Assembly: GCA_041687455.1 (NCBI GenBank) | Contig: JAWLBY010000002.1 | Location: forward strand, 1-64,000 | DNA: 64,000 nt | From: JAWLBY01 sp041687455 | GTDB lineage: Bacteria > Pseudomonadota > Gammaproteobacteria > Xanthomonadales > Xanthomonadaceae | Direction of reading: 5' to 3' | Shown here: positions 7,685-15,833 of the stretch, piece after piece | Position numbering within the stretch: the first letter of the stretch is position 1 | Layout: the number at the start of each line of letters is the position of its first letter | Program-made: the position numbers and the translations under genes | The notes under the pieces: generated by a model | Told to the model about the DNA's origin: nothing | Databases searched by the model: none | Seen by the model: only the letters and a program-made list of their open reading frames with translations

Positions 7685-8128
7685 ATGGCCAAGTCAACCA
7701 AAACCCGCCGCCGTCCGGCTGCACCCACTGCCGGGCTCAACGGCCGCGATCTGTGGCTTGCCGGGCTCGGCGCCGTGTCGCTCGGCCGCAAGCAGGGCCT
7801 GAAGCTGTACACCACGTTGCGCGACGAAGGACGTGCACTGCAGCAGCGCGCCGGCAATGTTGCCGACAACCTCGGCGAGCAGGTCCGGCAGGGCATCGGC
7901 GACGTCCGCGCCCGGCTGCAGGCCGCGGCGCGACCGCTGCGCGGCCGTGCCGAGTCGATCATCGCCGTGCTGACCCGCCAGGCGCAGGCCCGGTTGCAGC
8001 CGGTGCTCGGCCGCTTCGGCGTCTCGCGTCCGAAGGCCCGCCGCGCGGCGGCCAAGCGTGCGCCGGCACGCAAGCCGGTGGGCAAGCAGTCGGCCCGCAA
8101 GGCGACCGGGCGGCGTCGCGCCGCCTGA
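7685..8128 (+). CDS. Phasin family protein (PHA granule-associated)
   Basis: Encodes a 147-residue phasin, a protein that coats polyhydroxyalkanoate granules. The diagnostic core RDLWLAGLGAVSLGRKQG lies at about residues 20-37, followed by a long amphipathic helix. The tail is rich in Ala, Lys, Arg and Pro (KRAPARKPVGKQSARKAT), like the histone-H1-like tail of PhaF, which may bind DNA. The start ATG follows a GAGG ribosome site. An inverted-repeat element shared with a second phasin gene lies upstream, and a strong terminator follows. No PHA synthase is in the window. Confidence 0.85.
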   Translation: MAKSTKTRRRPAAPTAGLNGRDLWLAGLGAVSLGRKQGLKLYTTLRDEGRALQQRAGNVADNLGEQVRQGIGDVRARLQAAARPLRGRAESIIAVLTRQAQARLQPVLGRFGVSRPKARRAAAKRAPARKPVGKQSARKATGRRRAA

Positions 8129-8137
8129 CACGCTCTC

Positions 8138-9151
8138 TCATCCCTCGTCAGGGTGGCAGGGGCCCCGGTGCGAACCGGGGCACTTGTTTTTTGTCTGCGG
8201 CGATCCGTCGGCCGGGCTGGCGTCGGTTCGACGCGCGCGATGCTCGAGCAGGAAATACAGGGCGATCGCCAGCAGCAGCGGCAGCAGGTAGTACACCGCA
8301 CGGTAGGTCAGTAGTGCGGCGACGATCTGCGAGGTCGGCAGGCGGTCGGACAGCAGCATCACGAACACCGCTTCCATGACCCCGATCCCGGCCGGGATAT
8401 GCGCCAGCGCGCCGGCCACTGCCGACAACAGCACTGCGGCGAGTACCTGCGGATAGGCGACCGACGGCAGCAGGACCCACAGCGTGGTCGCGATCGCGAA
8501 CCAGTTGATCAGCGAATTGCCGATCTGCATCAGCGCGATCTGCAGGCTCGGCAGCTCGATCGCATGGCCACGGAACGTCCAGCGGCGTGTCGCCGAGAAG
8601 GCGCAGACCAGCGGATACGCGCAGATCACGACCAGCATCGTGACGCCGAGTCCCTGCAGCAGATTGCTGCCGCGCGCCCAGTCCGGCGGCAGATCGACCT
8701 GTCGCGTGGCCAGCAACAGGCCGGCGAGCAGAACATAGCCCGACCAGTTGCCGCTGATCGCGAGCGCAATGATCCGGGCGATGTCGGCCGGACCGACGCC
8801 GGAGCGCGAGTACAGCCGCAACCGGAAGCCGGCACTGCCGACCAGCGCGCCGATGTTGAGATTGAACGCATAACTGGTCGCGCCGATCGCGAGCACCCGA
8901 AGCACCGGAACCGAATGGCCGACGTAGCGACGGCCGATCAGGTCGAAACTGGCATAGGACAGATAGCTCGTGGCGCTGAGCAGCATTGCCGCGGACAGCG
9001 TCAGCGGATCGGACGACACGATCGCGGCGCCGATCTCGGCCCAGTCCAGCGTGCGCGCCTGCCGGTACAGCAGCACCGCGACGCCGATCAGGAAGGCCGC
9101 GAACAGCAGACGCAGCGTGATCCGCCAGGCCCTGGCGCGCGGCGTCGTCAA
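8138..9151 (-). CDS. ybhN: YbhN-like membrane protein (lysyl-PG synthase TM family)
   Basis: About 337 residues with roughly eight membrane segments, from the UPF0104 / lysylphosphatidylglycerol-synthase membrane-domain family. Conserved features include SYAFNLNIGALVGSAGFRLR near 105-124 and HIPAGIGVMEAVF in the C-terminal half. These proteins are flippase-like, but this one lacks the soluble synthetase domain, so aminoacylation is not expected. The TTG start overlaps the clsB stop (TTGA), which suggests translational coupling. The order ybhP-clsB-ybhN matches the E. coli cluster. The last codons run through the phasin gene's terminator, giving a tail (KNKCPGSHRGPCHPDEG) that looks non-conserved. 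Confidence 0.8.
   Translation of the reverse strand: MTTPRARAWRITLRLLFAAFLIGVAVLLYRQARTLDWAEIGAAIVSSDPLTLSAAMLLSATSYLSYASFDLIGRRYVGHSVPVLRVLAIGATSYAFNLNIGALVGSAGFRLRLYSRSGVGPADIARIIALAISGNWSGYVLLAGLLLATRQVDLPPDWARGSNLLQGLGVTMLVVICAYPLVCAFSATRRWTFRGHAIELPSLQIALMQIGNSLINWFAIATTLWVLLPSVAYPQVLAAVLLSAVAGALAHIPAGIGVMEAVFVMLLSDRLPTSQIVAALLTYRAVYYLLPLLLAIALYFLLEHRARRTDASPADGSPQTKNKCPGSHRGPCHPDEG
8162..8192 (+). terminator. Rho-independent terminator of phasin gene 1
   Basis: GCCCCGGT (8162-8169), loop GCGA, ACCGGGGC (8174-8181), then ACTTG and TTTTTT. This is a textbook intrinsic terminator for the upstream phasin gene, and it lies inside the 3-prime end of the convergent ybhN gene. Confidence 0.88.
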
Positions 9152-10395
9152 TGCGGATGCGGCCGCTGCGTGTCGAGTCGCTCCGGCGCGCGCGACGCGT
9201 CGCTCGGCGCAGCCGGCAGCGGCCGTACGCTCCTGATCCGCTGCGCATGCGCAGGCAACATGCCGGCCCAGTGCGGAAAGCGCCGCAGCGCATGAAACAC
9301 GAACGCGCCCCATATCGCCCGCCAGAACGACTTCCTCGGAATCCGCGACGGGTCGACGCGCTGGCAGTGTTCGACCGCGAGCCGGCCGAGACTGCGGTGC
9401 AATTCGACGGCCAGGCCGCGATCGCGAACGAACACGTTGGCTTCCAGATTGACCGACAGGCTCAGTGGATCGAGATTGCTCGAACCGACCGTGACCCACT
9501 CGTCGTCGGCATAGGCCACCTTGCCGTGCAGCGGGCGGCGGCAGTACTCGAGTATCTCGACGCCGCTCTCGATCAGATAACGGTACAGCCAGCGCGCCGC
9601 GGCCGTTGCCAGGGCGACATCCGGAGCACCCTGCAGGATCAGCCGGACCTGCACGCCGCGGCGCGCGGCATTGCGCAGGTCGCGCAGCAGCCGGTAGCCC
9701 GGGAAGAAATACGCATTGGCGATGACGAGCCGCCGTCGGGCCAGGCGGATGCCGAGCCGATAGGCGCGCTCGATGTCGGTCCGGTGATACTGGTTGTCGC
9801 GGGTCACGAACAACACTTCGGCGTTGCCGGCGGCAGGGGGCAGCGAATTCGACAGCGTGCGGCGACGCCAGAAATGCCAGCGCCGGCGCGGCACGGTCGT
9901 CGACAGCAGGAACCGATGGATGTCGGCGACCACCGGACCCTCGATCTCGACCGCGTAATCCTGTTTCGCTTCGGGGCCGAAGTCGTCGAGGTGGTCGGCC
10001 GAGAAATTGATTCCGCCGACGAACGCCAACCGGCCGTCGATGACCAGCAGTTTCCGGTGCATGCGCCGGAACACGTTGGTGCGCATGCCGAACAGCATTG
10101 GCTGCGGGTCGAACACCCGGAACTCGACGCCGGCATCGGTCATGCCGCCGATGAATTCCGCCGAAAGATCGGGCGACCCGTATCCGTCGACGGTGATGCC
10201 GACCTGGACGCCGCGCGAGGCGATTTCAATCAGCACGTCGCGAAGCGCGCGACCGACCTTGTCGTCGAACAGGATGAACGTCTCGATCAGCACTTCGCTG
10301 TCGGCCTGCCGCATCGCTTCGAACACGCGCGGGAAGAACGCTCCGCCGTTCTCGAGCAGGTGGACCCGGTTGCCGCTGCGCCAGGGCTGCTTCAC
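9148..10395 (-). CDS. clsB: Cardiolipin synthase B, phospholipase D superfamily
   Basis: Joins two phosphatidyl groups to form cardiolipin at the inner membrane. The 415 residues contain two HKD motifs: HRKLLVIDGRLAFVGG starting near residue 113, and LHGKVAYADDEWVTVGSSN in the C-terminal half. This is the two-active-site layout of ClsB/YbhO, without the N-terminal membrane segments of ClsA. The GTG start overlaps the ybhP stop by four bases (GTGA), and ybhN follows with the same type of overlap, so the three genes form one translationally coupled operon. In E. coli, ClsB activity is helped by YbhP. Confidence 0.9.
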   Translation of the reverse strand: MKQPWRSGNRVHLLENGGAFFPRVFEAMRQADSEVLIETFILFDDKVGRALRDVLIEIASRGVQVGITVDGYGSPDLSAEFIGGMTDAGVEFRVFDPQPMLFGMRTNVFRRMHRKLLVIDGRLAFVGGINFSADHLDDFGPEAKQDYAVEIEGPVVADIHRFLLSTTVPRRRWHFWRRRTLSNSLPPAAGNAEVLFVTRDNQYHRTDIERAYRLGIRLARRRLVIANAYFFPGYRLLRDLRNAARRGVQVRLILQGAPDVALATAAARWLYRYLIESGVEILEYCRRPLHGKVAYADDEWVTVGSSNLDPLSLSVNLEANVFVRDRGLAVELHRSLGRLAVEHCQRVDPSRIPRKSFWRAIWGAFVFHALRRFPHWAGMLPAHAQRIRSVRPLPAAPSDASRAPERLDTQRPHPH

Positions 10396-11144
10396 GGCGG
10401 CACCGACGGCTGCAGGTGGGCCGACAGCGCGGCATGATCCGACAGGTGCGACCACGGCCGCATCGACAGCACTTCGCAGTGCCCGACCGCGACGTTGCGG
10501 ACGTAGATCCGGTCCAGCGGCAGCAGCGGAAGCCGGGCAGGGAAGGTCCGCGCGAACTGTCCCGACACCGAATGGAACACTTCGCGCACACCGCAGTTGG
10601 ACAGCCGTGGATGCCCGCGCTCGCGCCAGTCGTTGAAGTCGCCGGCGATCACCAGCGGCGCATCGGCCGGTACTTCATCGTCGATCAGATGGCACAGCAA
10701 CTCGAACTGCTTGCGTCGATGCGACTCGCGCAGTCCGAGGTGCACGCAGACCGCATGCACGACGCGGTCCTCCGGCAGGCTCAGTACGCAATGCAGCAGC
10801 CCGCGCCTCTCGCGGCCGGAGATGCTGACATCGCGGTTCTCGAACCGCGTGATCGGAAACTTCGAAAGCAATGCATTGCCGTGGTGACCCTCCGGGTAGA
10901 CGGCATTGCGGCCGTAGGCGAAATCAACCCACATCGTGTCGGCGAGGAACTCGTAGTGCGGCGCCTCGGGCCAGCTCGGGTGGCGCCTGGCGTAGGTGCT
11001 GTGGCTGCCGAGCACTTCCTGCAGGAATACGACGTCGGCACCGACCGCCCGGACTGCGTCGCGCAATTCCGGGAGAATGAATCGGCGGTTGAACACCGTG
11101 AAGCCCTTGTGGGTGTTCACGGTGAGCACGGTGAACGCAGTCAT
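10392..11144 (-). CDS. ybhP: Endonuclease/exonuclease/phosphatase-family protein YbhP
   Basis: 250 residues with the metal-dependent EEP fold. The motifs FLQEV, HGNALLSKFPI, CVHLGL, GDFNDW, LDRIYV and the terminal SDHAAL supply the acidic and histidine residues of the active site. In E. coli the homologue is encoded with clsB and promotes cardiolipin synthase B activity; its own substrate is not firmly known. It is the first gene of the operon. The ATG at 11144 begins the conserved block (TAFTVLTVNTHKGF). There is no signal peptide. Confidence 0.87.
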   Translation of the reverse strand: MTAFTVLTVNTHKGFTVFNRRFILPELRDAVRAVGADVVFLQEVLGSHSTYARRHPSWPEAPHYEFLADTMWVDFAYGRNAVYPEGHHGNALLSKFPITRFENRDVSISGRERRGLLHCVLSLPEDRVVHAVCVHLGLRESHRRKQFELLCHLIDDEVPADAPLVIAGDFNDWRERGHPRLSNCGVREVFHSVSGQFARTFPARLPLLPLDRIYVRNVAVGHCEVLSMRPWSHLSDHAALSAHLQPSVPP

Positions 11145-11359
11145 CGGCCATCGCGCACGCGAGCGGGCATTGCGGCCGACATTAGGACGGCCCGGCTGAA
11201 GTCCCGCTGCACGGCCCGGTTCGGGCGTGCGCGGCAGCACGAAGCGATCGGATGTCCTGGACGGTTGCCGTCGAGCCGCGGAAGCGTTGTCAGCCGCGAG
11301 CCGTCAGCCCACGGGCGTGGCCGCGGTCGCTTCGCCGGCCAGCTCCGGAGCCTTGACGC

Positions 11360-11989
11360 TCAAGGACGCACGTAGGCCTGCGACAGCGTGTGCAGATGCA
11401 CCCGCTCGGCATCGCGCAGGAACGGTGCGATCAGCATCATGACCTGGTGGATGCCAAGCCGGATCGATTCGTGCTCGTCGCGCTCGCCACGCACGCTCGA
11501 ATAGTTCAGCCAGAACGTCGCGATGACCAGGATGTTGGTCGCGGTCGCCTGGATCTCGTCGGCACTGGCCCGCATGATGCCGGCCTGCACCAGCCCGCGC
11601 ATGACGTCCTGCGCATTGTCGGTGGCGCGTTTCAGGATCCGGCCGAAGTGCAACCGCAGCTTGCGGTTGCGGCTCAGGATGTCGACCAGGTCGCGATACA
11701 GGAAGCGATGGTCCCAGATGCACTCGTAGACCAGGTGCAACTGCAGCCAGATGTCCTCGAGATTCGGTAGCCGGCCCTGCGGCATCACCAGTGCGCGATC
11801 GATCCGCTCCTCGTACTGGCCGAAGAGCTGCTCGATGATGTCGTCCTTGTTGCGGAAGTGGTAGTACAGGTTGCCGGGGCTGATCTCGAGTTCGTCGGCG
11901 ATGTGGTTGGTCGTGACGTTCGGCTCGCCCTGCTCGTTGAACAGCCGCAGACTGGTCTCGAGGATGCGCTCGCGGGTACGGCGGGCCAT
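11360..11989 (-). CDS. TetR-family transcriptional regulator
   Basis: 209 residues with a clear N-terminal TetR helix-turn-helix (TTNHIADELEISPGNLYYHFRNKDD, read as blocks at about 26-50) and a divergent ligand-binding half. It lies 17 bases downstream of the acyl-CoA-binding protein gene on the same strand, so the two are probably co-transcribed. It is divergent from a fatty acyl-CoA reductase. The likely ligand is therefore a fatty acyl-CoA, and the likely target is the intergenic region at 12265-12490. That is inference from position; no clear palindrome was seen there. Confidence 0.88.
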   Translation of the reverse strand: MARRTRERILETSLRLFNEQGEPNVTTNHIADELEISPGNLYYHFRNKDDIIEQLFGQYEERIDRALVMPQGRLPNLEDIWLQLHLVYECIWDHRFLYRDLVDILSRNRKLRLHFGRILKRATDNAQDVMRGLVQAGIMRASADEIQATATNILVIATFWLNYSSVRGERDEHESIRLGIHQVMMLIAPFLRDAERVHLHTLSQAYVRP

Positions 11990-12006
11990 GGTGCGAGCGC
12001 GTCCGC

Positions 12007-12264
12007 TCAGCCGGTCAGTTTCCCGACCAGCGCGATGTATTTCTTCTTGGCCTCGTCCTGCGAAGTGCCCTTGAGCTTGGTCCAGGCCTCGTACTTGGCG
12101 GTGCCGACGAAATCGAAGAAGCCCGGCTTCGGGCCGTTCACGTCGCCCTCCGAGCCCTGCTTGTAGAGCGCGTAGAGCTTCAGCAGCGTGTCGTTGTCCG
12201 GGCGTTCGGACAGTTGCTTGACGTTGTTCGAGGCCTGTTCGAATTCGGTATCAAGGTCGGCCAT
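12007..12264 (-). CDS. Acyl-CoA-binding protein
   Basis: A complete 85-residue ACBP, a small four-helix protein that binds long-chain acyl-CoA. The signature YKQGSEGDVNGPKPG (near 34-48) is followed by KYEAWTKLKGTSQDEA and KKKYIALV, which carry the usual ligand-contacting Lys and Tyr. ACBPs are common in eukaryotes and patchy in bacteria. Here it heads a two-gene unit with a TetR regulator and is divergent from the acyl-CoA reductase, so it may deliver acyl-CoA to that enzyme. The ATG at 12264 starts the conserved domain. Confidence 0.93.
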   Translation of the reverse strand: MADLDTEFEQASNNVKQLSERPDNDTLLKLYALYKQGSEGDVNGPKPGFFDFVGTAKYEAWTKLKGTSQDEAKKKYIALVGKLTG

Positions 12265-12490
12265 GGCGGCACTCCGGGTGGGCGATCGGGCGTCGTGTGT
12301 GATAGCACGCGCTTCGGCAGGAATCAACGCGAACCGACTGCCGCTGGTTTCCGCTGGCGCGTGCAATGGGTCCGGCTACTGCGAACCCACCCGGACGGAA
12401 GACTAGGCGGCGGCCGGCACGCGGGCTATCTTTGCCGCGCGGGCCGATGATCCTGCGGCCGATCCCATGCACCGTCGAAGGGGAGCTTAC

Positions 12491-14479
12491 ATGAGCTATT
12501 TCGTCACTGGTGCGACCGGCTTCATCGGTCGCCATCTCGTCGACAACCTGCTCCAGCGCAAGGGCACGGTCTATGTGCTGGTGCGTCGCGGGTCGCAGAA
12601 GAAGCTGACGGCGTTGATCGAGAAGATGGGCTGGGACGCGAAGCGCATCCACCCGGTGGTCGGCGATCTCGGCAAGCCGCGGCTCGGCGTGTCGCCGGCG
12701 CAACTGAAGATGCTGAGCGGCAAGGTCCAGCATTTCTTCCATCTGGCCGCCATCTACGACCTCACCGCCGACGCCGAGAGCCAGCAGGTTGCCAACATCG
12801 AGGGCACCCGCAATGCGGTGCAGCTTGCCGAGGCGATCAAGGCCGGCTGCTTCCATCACACCAGTTCGATCGCGGCCGCCGGGTTGTATCCGGGTGTGTT
12901 CCGCGAGGACATGTTCGACGAAGCCGAGGAGCTCGACCATCCGTACTTCCGCACCAAGCACGACTCGGAGAAGGTCGTGCGCGAGGAGTGCACGAAGGTG
13001 CCGTACCGGATCTATCGGCCCGGTGTCGTGATCGGCCATTCGAAGACCGGCGAAATCGACAAGATCGACGGCCCGTACTATTTCTTCAGCCTGATCAAGA
13101 AACTGCGCGAAGTGCTGCCGAAATGGATGCCGACGATCGGCATCGAGGGCGGCCGCATCAACATCGTGCCGGTCGATTTCGTCGCCGACGCGATGGACCA
13201 CATCGCCCACAAGCCGGGCCTGAACGGCGGCGTGTTCCACCTGACCGACCCGGATCCGAAGCGGATCGGCGAAGTGCTGAACATCTTCGCCCGTGCCGGC
13301 CACGCGCCGGAAATGACGATGCGTCTCGACGCACGGATGTTCGCGTTCGTGCCGACGCCGGTACGGATGGCACTCGGCAGCCTGCCGCCGGTCAGGCGGA
13401 TGACCAACATCCTGCTGAAGGATCTCGGGATTCCGCACGAGGTGCTGAAGTTCATCACCTATCCGACCCGCTTCGACGCCCGCGAGACCGAGCGTGCACT
13501 GAAGGGCAGCAAGATCCACGTGCCGGCACTCGAGGACTACGCCTGGCGGCTGTGGGACTACTGGGAGCGGCATCTCGACCCGGCGTTGCACGTCGACCGC
13601 TCGCTGCGCGGGCAGGTCGAAGGCAAGGTGGTGCTGATCACCGGCGGTTCTGCCGGCATCGGTCGCGCCGCAGCCGAGAAAATCGCCGCAGCCGGTGCCA
13701 GGACGATCATCGTCGCGCGCGGCGAGGAAGAATTGTTCGCGACCCGCGACGAATTGCGGAACGCCGGAGGCGACGTCCATGCCTACACCGCCGACCTGTC
13801 CGACATGGCCTCCTGCGACGAACTGGTCAGGACCGTGCTCGCCGAGCACGGTCAGGTCGATGTGCTGGTCAACAATGCCGGACGATCGATCCGCCGCTCG
13901 GTTGCGCTGTCGTACGACCGCTTCCACGATTTCGAGCGGACCATGCAGTTGAACTACTTCGGCGCGCTGCGGCTGATCATGGGCTTCCTGCCGGCGATGA
14001 CCGAACGTCGTCGCGGCCATGTGATCAACATCTCGTCGATCGGCGTGCTGGCCAACTCGCCGCGGTTCTCGGCCTATGTCGCCTCGAAGGCCGCGCTCGA
14101 TGCGTTCAGCCGTTGCGCGCAGGGCGAATTCTCCGGCCAGAACATCGCCTTCACCACGATCAACATGCCGCTGGTGCGGACCAAGATGATCGGGCCGACC
14201 AAGATCTACGAGAACGTGCCGACGCTGTCGGCCGACGAAGCGGCCGACCTGATCGTGCAGGCGATCATCGAGCGGCCGAGCCGGATCGCGACCCGTCTCG
14301 GCGTCTTCTCGTCGGTACTGAACGCGCTGTTCCCGAAGGCCTACGAGGTCATCATGAACACCGCGTTCCAGTTGTTCCCGGATTCGGCTGCCGCTCGCGG
14401 CGAGAAGGAGAAGGGGGCGCTGGCGGCCTCCAGCGAGCAGATCGCATTCGCGGCGATGATGCGCGGCGTGCACTGGTAG
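12491..14479 (+). CDS. acrB: Bifunctional fatty acyl-CoA reductase (fatty alcohol-forming)
   Basis: 662 residues made of two short-chain dehydrogenase domains. The N-terminal extended-type domain has VTGATGFIG (5-13) and the RTKHDSEKVVREE block. The C-terminal classical domain has LITGGSAGIGRA (near 378) and the SSIGVL...YVASK catalytic Ser/Tyr/Lys. The architecture and many blocks (HHTSSIAAAGL, IGIEGGRINIVPVDFV, MPLVRTKMI) match Marinobacter Maqu_2507, which reduces acyl-CoA through the aldehyde to fatty alcohol for wax ester synthesis. The ATG follows GGGGAGC. An ACBP-TetR pair is divergent upstream. No wax synthase (WS/DGAT) is in the window. Confidence 0.85.
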   Translation: MSYFVTGATGFIGRHLVDNLLQRKGTVYVLVRRGSQKKLTALIEKMGWDAKRIHPVVGDLGKPRLGVSPAQLKMLSGKVQHFFHLAAIYDLTADAESQQVANIEGTRNAVQLAEAIKAGCFHHTSSIAAAGLYPGVFREDMFDEAEELDHPYFRTKHDSEKVVREECTKVPYRIYRPGVVIGHSKTGEIDKIDGPYYFFSLIKKLREVLPKWMPTIGIEGGRINIVPVDFVADAMDHIAHKPGLNGGVFHLTDPDPKRIGEVLNIFARAGHAPEMTMRLDARMFAFVPTPVRMALGSLPPVRRMTNILLKDLGIPHEVLKFITYPTRFDARETERALKGSKIHVPALEDYAWRLWDYWERHLDPALHVDRSLRGQVEGKVVLITGGSAGIGRAAAEKIAAAGARTIIVARGEEELFATRDELRNAGGDVHAYTADLSDMASCDELVRTVLAEHGQVDVLVNNAGRSIRRSVALSYDRFHDFERTMQLNYFGALRLIMGFLPAMTERRRGHVINISSIGVLANSPRFSAYVASKAALDAFSRCAQGEFSGQNIAFTTINMPLVRTKMIGPTKIYENVPTLSADEAADLIVQAIIERPSRIATRLGVFSSVLNALFPKAYEVIMNTAFQLFPDSAAARGEKEKGALAASSEQIAFAAMMRGVHW

Positions 14480-14604
14480 CGGCTGCGGGATGCAGCCTCC
14501 GCGCAGGCGGCCCGGGCCGGCGCGCCATCGTCGTCATCGGGCTTTCGGCGCACGGCGGTTGCGTTCGCGTTCGCCGCGTGCGAGCGCGGTCGGGTAATCG
14601 CGCC

Positions 14605-14680
14605 GATCATTCGCGCAGATCATTCGCGCAGATCATTCGCGCAGATCATTCGCGCAAATCATTCGCGCCGATCATGCGCC
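14605..14680. repeat. 13-bp tandem repeat array
   Basis: Four exact copies of GATCATTCGCGCA in a row (14605-14656). Two degenerate copies follow, beginning AATCATT and GATCATG. The sequence before the array also resembles the unit (TAATCGCGCC). Confidence 0.9.
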
Positions 14681-14704
14681 GGTCTTTCGCTGACCCGGAA
14701 ACGG

Positions 14705-14738
14705 CATCGCCCGGTCGACGCAGGTCGACCGGGCGATG
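14705..14738. terminator. Perfect 15-bp hairpin between convergent genes
   Basis: CATCGCCCGGTCGAC (14705-14719), loop GCAG, GTCGACCGGGCGATG (14724-14738). The hairpin is very stable but has no U-run on either side, so it could be a bidirectional terminator or RNA-stabilising structure. Confidence 0.6.
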
Positions 14739-14748
14739 CGGACAAGAA

Positions 14749-14808
14749 GCCCGCCAGTCCAGTAGCCGTAGGGGAGGGAGCTAGCGGCGTCCGGGCGGAC
14801 TGGCGGGC
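14749..14808. repeat. 12-bp inverted repeat downstream of phasin gene 2
   Basis: GCCCGCCAGTCC (14749-14760) and GGACTGGCGGGC (14797-14808) are exact complements separated by 36 bases. This could be a second terminator arm for the minus-strand phasin gene. No U-run follows. Confidence 0.5.
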
Positions 14809-14823
14809 GTCAAAGCGGTGTAC

Positions 14824-15468
14824 TTACTCTTTCGTGCCGGCGCTGTCGGCGGCGGTCTCCGCAGCCGGCTTGCGCTTGACCGGAGCCTTCTTGGTCGCCG
14901 GCCGCGTTGCGCGCGCCGGTTTGGCCTTGCGAGCCGCGGACGGTGCCGTCGAAGTTCGAGTACCGGCTTTCTTGACCGCGCTGCGCTTCGATCCGGCCGC
15001 CGGCTGTACCGACAGCTTGCGCAGTTCGGCATTCAACTGGTCGACCCGCGCGATCAACGCCTGCAAATCCTCGCGGCCCGGAACGCCGAGCCGGGTCAGC
15101 GCGTGCTGGACACGATCCTCGAACACCTTTTCGAGACGATCCCAGGTGTCGGTGGCGCGGTCCTTGACCTGGCCGACGCGCGACTCGACGACGTCGCGGA
15201 CCGCGTCGACGCGGCCGGTCGCCATCTTGCGGGTGCGCTGCTCGAGCGTCATGCCTTCCGAGACCAGCGTCTCGAACATCCGGGTACCCTCGGCCTGTGC
15301 CCGCGAGAACGCGCCCATGCCGGCCAGCCAGATCTGCTGCGCCGATTCCATGATCGAACGCGACAGGTGCTCGGCTTTCTTCTGCAGGCCTTCTTCCGAT
15401 GCGCGCGGCGCGCTGCGGGCGCCGGCACTCTTGAACCTGGCCTTGGTATTCGATTTGAGCTTGGCCAC
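14824..15468 (-). CDS. Phasin family protein, PhaF-like
   Basis: 214 residues. The phasin core SAQQIWLAGMGAFSRAQAEG (about 41-60) leads into a long coiled-coil-prone helix. An Ala/Lys/Pro-rich basic tail (ARKAKPARATRPATKKAPVK) follows, like the histone-H1-like domain of PhaF, which binds nucleoid DNA and helps share granules between daughter cells. GTG is the likely start, after an AGGA site. The upstream dyad at 15544 is shared with the first phasin gene, implying joint control. The two phasins are related in their core but differ in length. Confidence 0.87.
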   Translation of the reverse strand: MAKLKSNTKARFKSAGARSAPRASEEGLQKKAEHLSRSIMESAQQIWLAGMGAFSRAQAEGTRMFETLVSEGMTLEQRTRKMATGRVDAVRDVVESRVGQVKDRATDTWDRLEKVFEDRVQHALTRLGVPGREDLQALIARVDQLNAELRKLSVQPAAGSKRSAVKKAGTRTSTAPSAARKAKPARATRPATKKAPVKRKPAAETAADSAGTKE

Positions 15469-15833
15469 GATGGAGTTCCTCTTCGAGAGCGGGTGCGGAT
15501 CGGCACGCTGGCCGGTGCGATTGCGAGGCAGTCTGTGCCCCGCCGCTAGAATAATCACACTAGCGACGGGCGGGCTTAACCGCGCTGCGCCGCGCGCATT
15601 CCGCAGGACAATGCGCCGCTGCCGCCGCGATCGCAGGCGTGCATCGATTCGGCCCGGGTGAGCGGTGTGGCATGCACGGCCGTGATCGGAAATGCGCGAA
15701 CGTGGCGCAATCGGGAGCGCAGCCGGTCGGAATCCGATGCATCACAGATGCACACGACCGGGATATCCGGCCGCACTCGTGGTTGCGACTGCGGATGGTT
15801 GGAGCGGTGCAGTGCCTGCGCGACGCCCGGCGG
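15469..15833. other. Intergenic stretch upstream of phasin gene 2
   Basis: This holds the phasin dyad at 15544-15565. Nothing recognisable lies in the remaining roughly 270 bases up to the end of the patatin gene. Confidence 0.5.
15544..15565. promoter_or_regulatory. Dyad upstream of phasin gene 2
   Basis: On the minus strand this reads CGCTAG-TGTGATTATT-CTAGCG, in the same orientation relative to its gene as the element before phasin gene 1. It lies about 76 bases upstream of the GTG start. The spacer differs from the first copy at only two of ten bases. Confidence 0.65.

Larger units (their letters stand above)
14480..14823. other. Intergenic stretch with tandem array and two hairpins
   Basis: There is no gene here. 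From left to right it holds GC-rich spacer, a 13-bp tandem array (14605-14680), a perfect 15-bp stem-loop (14705-14738) and a longer-looped inverted repeat (14749-14808) ending just past the phasin stop. It separates convergent genes and probably terminates both. Confidence 0.7.

Noticed and set aside
12251..14473. 740-codon open frame antisense to the acyl-CoA reductase
   Set aside because: Arg/His/Gln-rich composition typical of antisense shadows in GC-rich DNA. The plus-strand product has clear family motifs.
14605..14680. Tandem array as a CRISPR
   Set aside because: The 13-bp units abut without spacers and no cas genes are present. No other CRISPR-like array was seen in the window.
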